Below are positions 11,010 to 22,362 of a stretch of 64,000 nucleotides of DNA, piece after piece. The translations under genes were made by a program, and so were the position numbers. The notes under the pieces are model-generated. The model made no database searches. It was not told the origin of the DNA and worked only from the letters and a program-made list of their open reading frames with translations. Origin of the DNA: Podospora pseudocomata (taxonomy: Eukaryota; Ascomycota; Sordariomycetes; Sordariales; Podosporaceae); assembly GCF_035222375.1 (NCBI RefSeq), contig NC_085888.1, forward strand, positions 3,410,001 to 3,474,000, read 5' to 3'. Every line of letters begins with the position of its first letter. Position 1 is the stretch's first letter.

Positions 11010-12101
11010 ATGACCGATGTTCGCGCTCTACTGAGGCAGCAACGCGCTGCTCGCCGAATTGAACACCCTCACGCCTCCTATTCCGACTCTGGGAAGCTCT
11101 CGTGCGCCATCTGCCTCGAGCCCATCAAGGCTGAATCCCTCTGGGAAGGTCATCTGCGCAGCGCCGGCCATCGCGAACGAGTCCAAGTGCTGTTCAACAC
11201 CGACAAGAACAGCAATGGCCCCAGCTATGCCGGCTTCGTGGACCAAGCCTCTGCTGCGGCCGGCCCATCAACCAACAAGCGCAAGCACAGCGATTCAGAC
11301 GATGAAATGGGTGACACTTTTGACGAGGACGCCGCGCGACGAAAAAAGAGCAGACCTGACGTGGTGACCACCTCGGACGGGAATCAACGGGCTGCGGCCG
11401 AGAGAAGCAAACCGTCGACACCACCACTGACCCGACGAACATCGGGCACCCCTACCTTTGGAGTTGAGATGCAGATGCCCTCTAGACCAGCCACACCTGT
11501 CGCAGTCCGGGAGGATAGGGAGAAGAATAGCAGTGGAAGTGCCGGGACACCAATGTCGATCACGCCAAAACCAGCATCGCAAAACAGGTCGCCGCTTATA
11601 CCGCATGAGCCACAGCAAAAACAACCACCAAAGACATCTACGCCAGCGCCGGTGGCGGATGACCTGTGGGCAGAGTTTGAGGCGGACTTGTTGCAGGAGA
11701 AAAAGAAGCCTGCTGCTGTTGCTGCTTTGGAAGACGGCGATGCTGTCATTTCTGCGCCGGTTATGACCAATGAGGAGATTGCTGCCAAGTCAGAAGAGGA
11801 AGAAAGACAAAAGAGAAGGGCGCTGGCGGATATCGAGCTGGAGGATGAGAAAGAGGAGGCCACTCGGGCGTTGGAGACTGAGTTTGAAGTGATGGAAGAG
11901 CTGGAAGCGCGTGCGAGAAAGCTCAGGGAAAGGAGAGAGGCATTGAGGGTACAAGGAGGCGGGGGAAGTGCTGCTCCTGTTGCTGCTACGGCTAAGGGAC
12001 CTGCGCTTGGAAAGGAGAATGCTGCCGTGGCGGAAGATGAAGACGATGAAGATGATGACGAGGATGAGGATGATTGGGATGGGTTCCGATTCCGGGCTTA
12101 G
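11010..12101 (+). CDS. ZNF830/CCDC16-like zinc-finger protein
   Basis: Single exon, 363 residues from MTDVRALLRQQRAARR. The ATG at 11010 is preferred over in-frame Mets at 11001 and further upstream because this N-terminus matches the family. Residues 32-54 form a U1/matrin-type zinc finger with spacing C-X2-C-X12-H-X5-H (C32, C35, H48, H54; CAIC...HLRSAGH). The middle is disordered with NLS-like basic clusters. A coiled coil rich in Glu/Arg follows (about 270-315), then an acidic stretch ending DDWDGFRFRA. Animal ZNF830 associates with the spliceosome, so a nuclear RNA-processing role is likely but inferred from the family. Confidence 0.85.
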   Translation: MTDVRALLRQQRAARRIEHPHASYSDSGKLSCAICLEPIKAESLWEGHLRSAGHRERVQVLFNTDKNSNGPSYAGFVDQASAAAGPSTNKRKHSDSDDEMGDTFDEDAARRKKSRPDVVTTSDGNQRAAAERSKPSTPPLTRRTSGTPTFGVEMQMPSRPATPVAVREDREKNSSGSAGTPMSITPKPASQNRSPLIPHEPQQKQPPKTSTPAPVADDLWAEFEADLLQEKKKPAAVAALEDGDAVISAPVMTNEEIAAKSEEEERQKRRALADIELEDEKEEATRALETEFEVMEELEARARKLRERREALRVQGGGGSAAPVAATAKGPALGKENAAVAEDEDDEDDDEDEDDWDGFRFRA

Positions 12102-12467
12102 AGAGCCAGCCTTCGAGATGTTCAATGTATATTGTAGTGTATCTATCACCCGGTACGTCAAAACAGAGACGACAGCAGTTACCTAATGTCAAAAAGCAGC
12201 ACAAACAAACCAAACAAACCTCTGTGCTATGTTGCCTTGATGAGAGAAAACCGGAACAAACAATGTCAGCAGAAAACAGAACGCCAGAAAACCCACCACG
12301 AAGTACAAACCATATCCCAATCCGCAATGTCCAAGAGGTATACAAGCCCAAATTCCAGTCGGTTCAGTGTCAGCAAGCAAACAAACAGATTTCAAGCCCT
12401 TCCCCCCCTTCTCCAACCAACCAACGCACGCAAACAAAGAAAAGAAGATATCGCCCTCTTACCTCAC
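12102..12467. other. convergent 3' UTR space
   Basis: 366 bp between the 3' ends of the ZNF830-like gene and the F-box gene. A/C-rich with repeated AAACAAAC-like motifs. No ORF is supported. Confidence 0.6.
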
Positions 12468-13775
12468 TCACCCCTGCTCCTTACTAACCCCCTCCCAAAA
12501 CCTCCTCAACCTCCAAACCCTCCCCACCCCACTCCTCTCCTCCCACTTTTTGACACCCTCCTCCTTTTCCCTCACCTTGCCCCCCCAAACACTCCCCACA
12601 AACCCCCTCAGCCTATCCTTCACCCTCTCCCTCTCCACCGCCCTCTTCCTCGCGACCAACGCGGGGGCAACGGCGGCCTTCTTACCGGGTAGGCACTCGG
12701 CCGGCAGGACGCACCGCTCCACCAGCACTTCTGGAGGCGGCCGGGCGGCGAGCTGGCGGGAGAGGCGGATGGAGACAAAGGAGCGGGCGAGGCGGCGGGA
12801 GACGATGGTGGTGTTGGTGAGGAAGATGGAGCGGCGGATGAGGTCGGTCAGGGTCGGGCGGGAGGGCGAGGCAAGCTGGGTCGGGAGGGTGGTGCGGGCG
12901 CGGCGGAGGCGGAGGCGGTGGAGGTGGGGTGAGAGGGAGAGGGTGCGGAGGTGGTGGGAGGTCTGTGAAAAGGGGGGAAGGTGTTAGTAAAGTTGCGGTT
13001 GAGATGGGGCCCAGGGAGGTGGGAATGTGGGAATGTGTTATTGTGGTAAAAGGGGTAATGTGGGAATGTGGTAAATGGATGATTGGTGCAGATTGGGAGA
13101 AACCTTGACAGGAAGGAGCGGTGATTGGAAGGAGCGGCAGACAGTTGTGGGAAGGAGCGGCAGGGAAAGAGCTGTCAGGGAAAGAGCTGTGGGGGGGGAG
13201 AATCATGGCGGAAGGAGCTATGAAGGGAAGGAGCCACGAGGGAAAGCACACCAGGGAAGGAAAGCACTTTGATGGGAGGGGCTATGAGGGAAGGAGCTAG
13301 GTGTACGGGGAAGGAGCAATGGGCGATAAGGGGCGGATAGCCACAACAACAGATGGTGAAGAAAGGGGTTTCAACCCACCCTGGAGGTTGCCAACAAGTC
13401 ACAGACTTCGAGATAACTCAGGATATGGAGGAGCACCTCGTTTGGCAGCTGCGAGAATTCGACCATGGGCCAGCAAGAAGAGGTATCATCATCCATCTGT
13501 CCATCCGGCAAGAAGCCGTTGCTCCCCATATTGCCATGGCCAAGGTGCGTCACGGAAGGATTGCCGTCTTTGGTTCCAGACCCCAATTCCTCGCTTCTAG
13601 GCGTCGATAGTGTCAATTGACTTGTCTTCTCGGCAAGCTGGCTGGTGGCAACAACAACAAGGGAGTCTAGACCACCCCCTTCACTCTCCGTATCCGGCTT
13701 CAGATAGTGATGGTGCTCGGGGAGCATGCCATCATGTGCGCCTCTCCCTAGGACATTTGCTGGCAATGACGCCAT
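12468..13775 (-). CDS. F-box protein with a minisatellite-bearing intron
   Basis: Exons in transcript order 13380-13775 and 12468-12962 give 296 residues. The F-box lies at about 107-150 and spans the splice junction: FSQLPNEVLLHILSYLEV, CDLLATSR (end of exon 1), then TSHHLRTLSLSPHLHRLRLR (start of exon 2). Both junctions are phase 0 with donor GTGGGT and acceptor CACAG, and the F-box is complete only when they are joined. The C-terminal part is Arg-rich and carries two RPEL-like motifs (RPTLTDLIRRSIF, RPPPEVLVERCVLP); that resemblance is weak. An F-box protein normally links substrates to an SCF ubiquitin ligase; the target is unknown. The 417-bp intron is several times the local norm and contains a GGGAAGGAGC-like repeat array. 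Confidence 0.82.
13104..13320. repeat. degenerate GGAAGGAGC minisatellite in intron
   Basis: At least ten imperfect copies of a GGGAAGGAGC/GGGAAAGAGC core separated by short spacers, all on the plus strand and all inside the F-box gene intron. On the transcribed strand it reads as GCTCCTTCCC. Confidence 0.85.
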
Positions 13776-16700
13776 GGTGCCTTTTCCTCCTTTCTCAAAG
13801 CGGCGAGGTGCGTTGACGGTTCCCTTGGAACTTGATGATCTGGCGCTGGTGTGTTGTGTTGTATCGTGTCGTGTCGTGTCCGGTATAGCAGTTGATGGAC
13901 TCCTATATCTCCCAGTCGCCTATCGCGGATGTCTCTTCTGATTTTGCCGTACCATAGGCGCAAAGAGGGGGGTCGCAAAAGCCAGGCAGCGCAGCAACAA
14001 GGCTCGATGGCCGTTCCCCTCCCTGAGCTGTGCGGCTAAACAAGATCGCGTCAAGCAAAAAGCGCGCGGGCTGCCCGGATAGGTCGGTGCCGATGCGACC
14101 AGCAAAAGAGAGCGGGCTCCTTCTGCTGCTGTGCTCAATCGGCGGTCCAAGGGACGCGGGATCACGAACCCTGGAGGGGGTGAGGAGGAAGAAAGAAACC
14201 GCCACTCGGTGTCGGATGCGTGCCAGAAGCGGTAGCTAGGCGAGTTCAGTCAGTGTCGTCAAGTCGTGGCAAAGTTGAGCGAAAGCGAGGATGTCGTTGA
14301 AGTCGAGATTCCCAAGTTGTTGGGCTGTGACATGAGACGTGCGTCGTCACACTTGACACAGGCTGGTCATCTGTTGTTGGCAGCCCGTTACGCAAAGGGG
14401 ACGCAAGGGCGAGGCACGAGGCACGGACGTTGGACAATGCAGGGGTTGTCTTTCGATGTACAGTAAGGTACATCGTCTTCTTGGTACACATCATCAGAGC
14501 CAGTCCTTATCAGGCATCTCGTGGCCATCACAGGTCATTCCAGGCCATTCAAGGCCATTAAAGACCATTAAAGGCCATCTTAAGCCCTCTCGGCCTGCTC
14601 ATGAGCGCTTTTCCGCTTTTCCGCCGTTGCCCTGCCCATGACTTTAGAGTCTGAAAGTCTAAAGAGTCGGAACATGATGCCATGTTGGGCCTCCCAGGGC
14701 GCTACGGCGCGGGACATTGGCGGCTATCGATAAGCGATAAGAGCTAAGGTATCTAAGACATGGCGGGGTCGCAGTAGCAGTAGTAACAGCAGCAACAGAC
14801 AATGTCAACAGATGCTTCCAGGTTGCCCCTCATCTTTACACTCGGTAACTCGATTCAATCTCAAAATTTCTTCTTCAGCAGATTCTCTCCACGGCCCCGG
14901 ATCCTCGATGATCGCGGATGCAACGTTGCGGCGGTGGGCATCCGGTCTACTGATCTTGGGATGATGTGCTTGAGCTCTCCTGCGTCTTCCACATACGCCA
15001 GCGCAGGGGAAAGCCACCGGACGTCTGGAGGTGCATTCCTACAGGGTCAGGGGTATCTTGCCCACGTCGACACGACACTGCAATGCGAGCCCAGCCTGGC
15101 ATACTTGGACTGAGCTCCACCACCTCATGTCTGTTGTCTTTGCCCTGCAAGCGCCTTGCTTCTCGGGTCCAGGTCCGTCACATCTCACATTTTCGTTCTG
15201 ATGAAAGAGGGAGCTAACGCTGATATCTAGCTCATCCTAAGGGGGGATAAGAAAACAACAACAATAACAACAGCTTCACTCCATCATCTCGGCCAGATCG
15301 CGGCCAGTGACGTGTAAAGTGCGCGGGTTGGCCTCCCAGTCTGCGGCCACGGGCTGCTTATCACTTTCCATTGTTGCCTTTTCAAGAACGCGAATTATGA
15401 CTCCGCAGACCCGGCCGGCATCAAGAGGGGAGAGAGAACTTGATCGGCTGATGTCACTGCCAGCACTCATCCCATCCCCTGTCTTGGACCCTCAGTAACC
15501 CTCTCAAGGTCAAAGTTCGAACATCACTCTCAAGTCTTGACCAAATGCTCGGTCGTCTATCAACGGGGAAAGGATGCGGCCCGCTTTTCGGTTTCCGCCA
15601 ACCCTAAACCCCAGTTAGCCCCCAAATAGGGCCAGCCAATGGGATGCCACGACTTATCTCAATGAGGCTGTTCCAAAACAAAGTCTCTCCGTCACCCGTT
15701 GCTCCCGAGAAGTGACCCGCCGGATCCCTGTCGATGGATTTTACTCGATCGCTTCAGGCCGCTTTAGTGGGAGTTTACCATGTAAAAACCACACACAAAC
15801 CTACAACCTCATATATCGTTTACCCGTAGTATCGTTTGGAGGACGCTTCTGCAACACCAATTTGACACACGATTCGCGAGGACGAGGCCAGGGCCATGCA
15901 GAACACCACACATATATGCCACGCTTGCAGTCTGCTTCTACCTACATGATGAGCCGAGGTCATCTTGATAGCTCCTGGTCAACTTCTGTTCTTCTGTCGG
16001 AGCAAGGAACATCCACGCCGGCGGGGACCGGGGACGGCCCGCTCCCGGCTCAGCCCAAGCGATGACCGTCCGGCCTTAGAAATGTCTGCGCTGTAAAGAG
16101 CCCAGGTGTCTTGAATGTCTTGATGAGAAGTGATGGTCAATCATTGCAGATTTCTTTGCTCTCAACCGCTGGAAAGTTCAGGGCCAGCTAGTCTTTGTCT
16201 CTCGCAAGCATTCCAACCTGATCGCCGAACCCCTGTCTCTCACTCTGGCGTTCCCCATATCGGCCTGCCTGGCCGGCCCCAAGACGACCACATAGCAGCT
16301 TTGATTCATCATGACGCCGGCCTTCACTTTAGCTCTCCGAATTTCAAACCCATTCTGGTTGACGCTCGGCGTAACGGCACCGGACCATCATCTAGCTTGC
16401 TTCACTGTCGAGCGGGGAGGCGGGCGTCAACCAACCTGTTGTTGACTTGCTGTTGTTCAGTGCTGTCGGTATATTAAACTAGACGATCCAAGCTTCACCC
16501 ACACTGTCTCTCGACGCGATAGCATCTTTCTTTGCAGGCCACGGCGGCAAGGCACGGGCGGCTGGTCCGGAAGGTGACCCGGATATTGTAATGTATATCC
16601 CTGGAGTGCGACGCCATCAGCAGTCTGCACTGCCCTGTGATGATCCTGCTTGATCACTCCACTGGAAGCAAGGTGAAGTGTAAGTCACCGCCCCCATCAT

Positions 16701-19505
16701 GGAGACGGCCGGTCCTGGCGGCCACCCTCAGGAGCCTAATCACCAAATTCCGTCCCGTTCCGCCCAGGGTCGACAAAGTGCCATCAGCCTGAAGGATCTC
16801 AAGGCCTCCCACCAGGACATGTTTCCTGTATCCGGGGCCCTTTTCCATCTCGGCCTCGTATCTGGCCGTTTCGTTTTGATCTCCTGCTGATCGTGTCCCA
16901 TCTTCCTTCCCGTCTGGTCGTCGTGCAGAACCGACTGGAGGAGCCGAGCGGCCGCCTTGCGTCATGTCACTTTGCCGTCGTCTTGTTTTTCCATCAGGAG
17001 CTTCCTCGGCCATCCGGATCACATCACGAACAAGAGGCTAGTATGAACCTTGCAAGCGACATATAGTTCGGCGAGTATTTCAGAACCTTCGCCTCTGCTA
17101 TGTGATAAGGCTAGATCAAAGCAAAAACAAAAAATACAACACAGATGGTGATGGTTGGCTATTCAGGACTCGCCACGTCGCTTTGAGAAGCCTCCAACCA
17201 CTCCACACATTCGAGTGGGCCGCGTCTGGAACAGTATTCTGCTGATATTTGTCATGGGGACTCAACAGCGTGGACTCGGCCCGGCAGTGGGTCGTCACCT
17301 CTTGGGGATGAGACTCTAGTTCATGTGAGGACATTGTCATGCGAGACTTCACTCAGGGGTAGCCATCGAGAGAGCGGAGTGTCGGTCACAGCCTCCGAGT
17401 CTACGTATAGCTGGGACTGGCAAGAGCGCACGGAAGGCTCCAACAGAGACAGCTATCTCTCGGAGCTACCTGATTGTTGCAGATGTGATTTAGGCCACAG
17501 GTCACACGATCTTGTCTCCCAGGGTTTCATTCAGGCCTTAACCCCGGCACAATTCTTTGGCTCGGCACTTGATCCTCGTGGTGGGAGAGCCTGCTTGCTC
17601 TGGCAGTACTGTGACTGAAGTCAAATGCAAGCTGAACGGCGCCGTCAGCACTCTCACCACTACAATGCTCTGTTCCGAGCCGTCGGGCTTGATGGGCGAG
17701 ACCACCAGGAAAGCCGGAATCCAATCAGCTTCCGGAATGGATGCAAGAGCTCTCGACAGGGGGTGTCCTCAAACACTGGTTCAAGGCCACCGTTTTGCTG
17801 TCTCAGCCACGGCATACGAACTGTGGCTTCACCCAATATATCGTGTGAGTATCTTTGAGAACACGTCCATGCCGAGAAAGAAATCTATCTGCAACATACT
17901 GGATATCAAGCGGCCCGACAATGGTTCTCTTGACACACCCCTCTCCTCATGAGCGAGAAGTTTCCGCACGCACACCCCCTGCCAGGTACGGAATGTGATG
18001 ACGCTGATAGAGGGAGGCTAAAAGACTTGTTGTTTCTGTTTTGGCGGTGGTCCCGGCCCTGGGCCATGGCCGTGGCCACTTCGACCCAGCCTAGCCCGAC
18101 AATGGCTGCTAGGTGGGCCGATCCGGAAGGGGCCTGGACGGCGTCCGCAAGTTCACACGGGAAGATCCTCTTCTCGGCACACACACCATAGCGACCCAAG
18201 AACCGGCGCTAGTGATGCTGTTGTAAGTGCCAGATACAAGAGGACAACACCTCTAGGGCCTCACAGGGGTCGTCGTGGACATTGGGTTCTGATCCCCTCC
18301 TGCTGCCAGGTCGCAAGACAATGAACTATCACTCGCAGGGGTTGGCCGTGCGTTATGCAGGGAGTACTGAGTGGAAGCTCTGTTGGAAAGGTGGAAAAGA
18401 AAAGAAAAAGAAGGAGGAAAAAATGGCCAGCGAGGCTGGGTATGTGGTGAAGCAACCAGAGAATGGCCAACCGGTCTCGGGCCAATACAAGAGTACAAGA
18501 ACGCCAAGGGGCTGGCTTTTGGCCACCACGGCTTGCTCATGTCAAATTGTGAGTTCATGGCGCGGTGGGGAATCCATGGTGCTCAACCGTGGTTATTGAG
18601 CCATGAACAACGTGGCTCCTATGAAGGCCAGTCCGGCCACAGAGGGACCTGCGCGGGCCAGGAAACGGGCTAATTTGCCGGCAAGGGTACCATCACACAC
18701 CCCCAAGGCAGACAGAGGGACACTCCCCCTTGATAGTTCAACGTGTGATCGCAAACGTGACTTGACGACGCGGGGGGATGGCAGCCGGGGAGCCGGGGGC
18801 AACAACATGTACCAGGACAGTCCCCAGGAGATGAGATGGACGAAAAAGGACTCCATCGCCCTTACCACGCTTCATCAAGGAACCCCCGGGTACCTAGCAC
18901 CGCTTGATGCATGGCCTACTGTTGTGTAGTCGACGACAAGGGTCCTGCCACCATGGGAAAGGGTAACAGAAGAAGGAGATGATGGCTCTCACAAGTATAA
19001 GTAAGGTGCCGATATCCTTCACCGTCTCTACCTGAAGGGCGCTTTTCTCTTTCTCCAACTTTCAGGATATACCGTCAACAAGAACCCCAAACATCGACAT
19101 CTTGGTCAGCCTGCTACCCAGAACTCCAACAACATCATCATTGGCTCCTCGACAAAGGAAAAGAGTGGACGAGCTTTACAAGCATCTGCCTGCCCACAGC
19201 AGCCGGCCTCGACCATCAAGTCAGTAAGTGCATCCAGTCCTGCTCTCAGCCGCCCCCTTTTCTCAAAAACAGTAAGGACACCATGAACGATGTTGTGGGA
19301 CCCAAGCCCTGCAGGTCGCTCCGGATGCTGCTGAGTGAGAAGGTTAAACGGTGGATATCTGTCGCTGACATGAAGCCCTGTCTGAATACAGTCTTCTGCC
19401 GTCTGGCCCAGCACACCAATCACAACACTGCCTCGACCCACACGACAGACACACTGTTGTCGAGACCCTTACCGCACTGCCTACCTTACCCTTTTGCCCA
19501 ACAAG
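13776..19505. other. 5.7-kb stretch without a recognisable gene
   Basis: Both strands were examined. Open frames up to about 130 codons occur (for example 15712-16065, 16130-16477, 17557-17952 and minus 16654-17022), but none shows a domain, signal peptide or spliceable neighbour. Base composition is ordinary rather than AT-rich, so this does not look like RIP-degraded repeat. A 10-bp repeat array lies at 14531-14590. A plausible short intron (GTAAGT donor near 19226, acceptor near 19271) just before the Cys-rich gene suggests a spliced 5' UTR. The region could be a long promoter or leader, or hold non-coding transcripts. Confidence 0.5.
14531..14590. repeat. six-unit 10-bp tandem repeat
   Basis: Six consecutive 10-bp units around the consensus AAGGCCATTA (CAGGTCATTC, CAGGCCATTC, AAGGCCATTA, AAGACCATTA, AAGGCCATCT, TAAGCCCTCT). 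The period is about one helical turn, so the sites would face the same side of the DNA. Confidence 0.85.
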
Positions 19506-19835
19506 ATGTGCTACTTTGAACAAACCCGCTGGAACTGTGGCTACTGGAAGTGGGGTACCTTCCGCCAACAATGCGAGAAGGAGTACCGCACCGGCGAGAC
19601 GTGCGGACTGAAGCTCGTCTACAGCTGGCAGCCCGCCCAGGGCCCGTGCAAGATTTGTGAGCAAAAGTGCAAGAAGGAGAGGAGGATCGACAAGATGTTG
19701 AACGACATCCAGAGGTGGCAGCGCGAAGGCAACAGGAGGGCCACCATCGAGAAGACGATGCGGGATGTGAACGACATCCAACTCCAGATCAACGAACTGC
19801 TCGCAAACCATGTGGAGAGGGAGAGGACGTTGTGA
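19506..19835 (+). CDS. conserved small Cys-rich fungal protein
   Basis: 109 residues, single coding exon. It begins MCYFEQTRWNCGYWKWGTF and continues RQQCEKEYRTGETCGLKL, then a Cys pair CKICEQKCKKERR and a basic helical region ending NRRATIEKTMRDVNDIQLQ. The Cys/Trp-rich N-terminus is typical of a small protein family recurrent in filamentous ascomycetes; I recognise the pattern but know no established function. Seven cysteines and the CKIC pair make metal binding possible. There is no signal peptide, so it is probably intracellular. ATG at 19506 is the first Met in frame. It is the only convincing gene between 13.8 and 24.0 kb. Confidence 0.8.
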   Translation: MCYFEQTRWNCGYWKWGTFRQQCEKEYRTGETCGLKLVYSWQPAQGPCKICEQKCKKERRIDKMLNDIQRWQREGNRRATIEKTMRDVNDIQLQINELLANHVERERTL

Positions 19836-20261
19836 TATGACGATGGGAAGGAGGAACAAAGGAAAAAAAAAGGTTTGTGTCCTACCCTACCTTCTTCCTA
19901 TGCTCATCTACCTTACCTTGCCAAGATGGAGGAAGGAAACGAGACGAGGCGAGGAGGGTGAGCGCAAGCAGGAAACAGAATGCTGACAGCATATGCAGAC
20001 GGGTCGTCTAATTTCGTTGGTTGCTTTTATCGAGACGAAAAGAGAAACGTGAGAGGCAAAAACCATGTGCGTTTTGTGTGTTGTAGAAGGAGGGAAGAAG
20101 AAGGGCTGGCGGCGGACGGGTAGGCGGGTCAAGACAAAAAGAAATTTTCTGGGCTGAGGAACATCTCATTCTTGTTTACTTTTTTTTTTTTCGTCATTTC
20201 TTTTTCTTTTTATTCTTCCCGATTTTCTTTTACTTTCTTTTTCTTACTGCATGAAGGGTTC

Positions 20262-20283
20262 TTTTTTTTTTTTTTTTTTTTTT
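20262..20283. repeat. T22 homopolymer
   Basis: A run of 22 T within a longer polypyrimidine stretch. It could be a nucleosome-excluding element or simply 3' flank; length is assembly-sensitive. Confidence 0.9.
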
Positions 20284-21196
20284 AGAGAAACGCTGTGGAG
20301 TTGGGGGGGAAATGGGGAACACGGAACAGCCCCCCATCAAGCCACAGATGCAAGCCCTTCCGGAGGCGCGAATCCCACAGCGTCGGCAAGGAACAACATC
20401 AGGCAGCACAGGGTAGAGGATAAGGAGGGGGAGACAAGAACCAAGAGGGAAAAAAACACCACCAGACAGATTTGTGGGTGCGGGAATAGATGCATATCGG
20501 ATACCGCCGGAGCCTGGCCATGACTGGCGGGACCGGGACCGATGATGGGAGGAGGAAATATTGGGCGAGAAGACTTGCCCTCTGCTGCCGTTTGTACATT
20601 TTTACTTGTTCACTTCTGTCTTTGTCACGTTTTCTCTTGTTAGGTACGGTTCGTCATCTTGTTGGAGTATTGGTTTTTTGAAAACCAGGGCACTGGTCAC
20701 CACTGGGTGACAGAGCATGCGCCAGCTTTTGTTGTTCTTTTTTTTTTTTTTCTCATCCTTCAGGCAGGGGAGTTTCAAGTTTTTTACGTCCGGCTTGGGT
20801 TTCACGACACACAATGGGACGTCCTGTGATTATTGGTCAAACTTGGGGAGGGAGGGGGAGCGGAAGGCTTGGAGAGTTATGTGGTGGTGGGAACTACCAC
20901 ATGGCTGGCAGGCCGAGAATCGGCATGGACGGCTCTTTCATTGTTAAATGTTAAAAGATGTCACAGAGAAGCAAGACGAAAAAGCGCTTTACGTATAACA
21001 GTAACGAAATATCACTTATTTTGTGTTTCTTTTCAGCCCCCCTTCCCTCTGCCACACTTGAAGATGACCCTGAGCATGGCAGGTGTAAGAGGGAAAGGGA
21101 GGGGAAGGAGGGGGGGGGGGACAACTACCGGATCCGCAACCCTTTCTTCAGTGTGCAAGATCTTCTGGTAGAGACCTGTTTACTCCTCTCTCTCAC

Positions 21197-21229
21197 GCAC
21201 CACACACACAAACACACACACACACACAG
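21197..21229. repeat. CA dinucleotide repeat
   Basis: An imperfect (CA)n microsatellite interrupted once by AA, followed by a short GTGTGT stretch that could pair with it. Confidence 0.9.
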
Positions 21230-22305
21230 AGGTTGTGTGTGTGGGTGGGTGGAGAAGGGGGCCACAGAACCAGTGGGATCACTCCCCGTTTTTGCTCTCC
21301 CACCCACTCACCCCTCGCTAGGAGGAGAGAAAGTTTAGCACACACAGGTACTATACATCACATTACATTTTGCTCAGGCAGGCAAAAGGCAAGGGACGAG
21401 GGCGGGGCGGGGGAGGGAATGAGGGGGAAAGGGGGAGACTAGCATCGGCAGCCATCGGCAGTCTCGAAACAGATCACACACCCGTCAGGGTTTTTTTTTT
21501 CTGCTTCTTCTCTCACTCTTTACACCCACACCCCCCCTCTCCATCTAGGGCGGGGTCAAGATGAGATGTCAGTTGCCGTAGCGAGGTGGAAGGGGTGGAG
21601 ACTGTGTGGGTGACTGAGTTGACGCGGGGGGGGAGTGGACCTGTGGGAAAGGAAAATGTTCTGGAAGAAATCTAGCCCCTGGTCATGTAGGTAGTAGGTA
21701 CTCTTGTAGCCGGGTGCGAAATATGGCAGGCGAACCTGGCGAGAACAAGAAGAATTTGAAGAATTGGGGGGTGGAGGGGGGGATGAATAAGAGGCACATC
21801 CGCCGCTTCTCTTCTCCTCTCAACGGCAAGGTGAGGGGATCTAGATCTGGTAACAGAGGACGGGGAAAGAACAGCTGCATGTTTCACAGTGAGAAAACGG
21901 CCTGCTGGTGGGAGTTCTCGTCGTGGTGGCGAAAAGGGACGGCTCGGATAGGGGACGAATACTCGTTTTTATTTGCTTTTCTCGGACAATTTTCTGGTGG
22001 TGGCGGCGGCGGTGGTGGAAGGTGTGTGTAGTTTGCTTTTTCTCTTTTTCTTTTTACCTCTTTTCCTGCGAGCAACGGCCAACACACCCATTTGCCGTTC
22101 CGAAACAGCCTGGGAATTCTGGAAAGCAGAACCTGGGGAAGATGTGATGTGATGATGGATAACGGTGGTGAACATCGGGCTTGGGCATCAGGAATCGATA
22201 AGATGGAATGGTTGGGCGTGGCATGGCATGGCAGGTTTGAGACATCTTTGAACGTGGAACGGCACGCGCGGTTTAGTTCGGTAGGTACGTGGTAGGCTAG
22301 GTAGC

Positions 22306-22362
22306 TGAGAGCGAGAGATCGAGAGATCGAGAGATCAAGAGAGAGAGAGTGAGTGAGAGAGA
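22306..22362. repeat. GAGAGATC and GA repeat
   Basis: Three or more copies of GAGAGATC running into GAGAGA/GTGAGTGAGAGA sequence. A GA-rich microsatellite in non-coding DNA. Confidence 0.85.

Noticed and set aside
12682-13251. 189-codon Pro-rich minus-strand frame
   Set aside because: It overlaps the F-box exon in another register and reads through the intron minisatellite; the F-box frame explains the region better.
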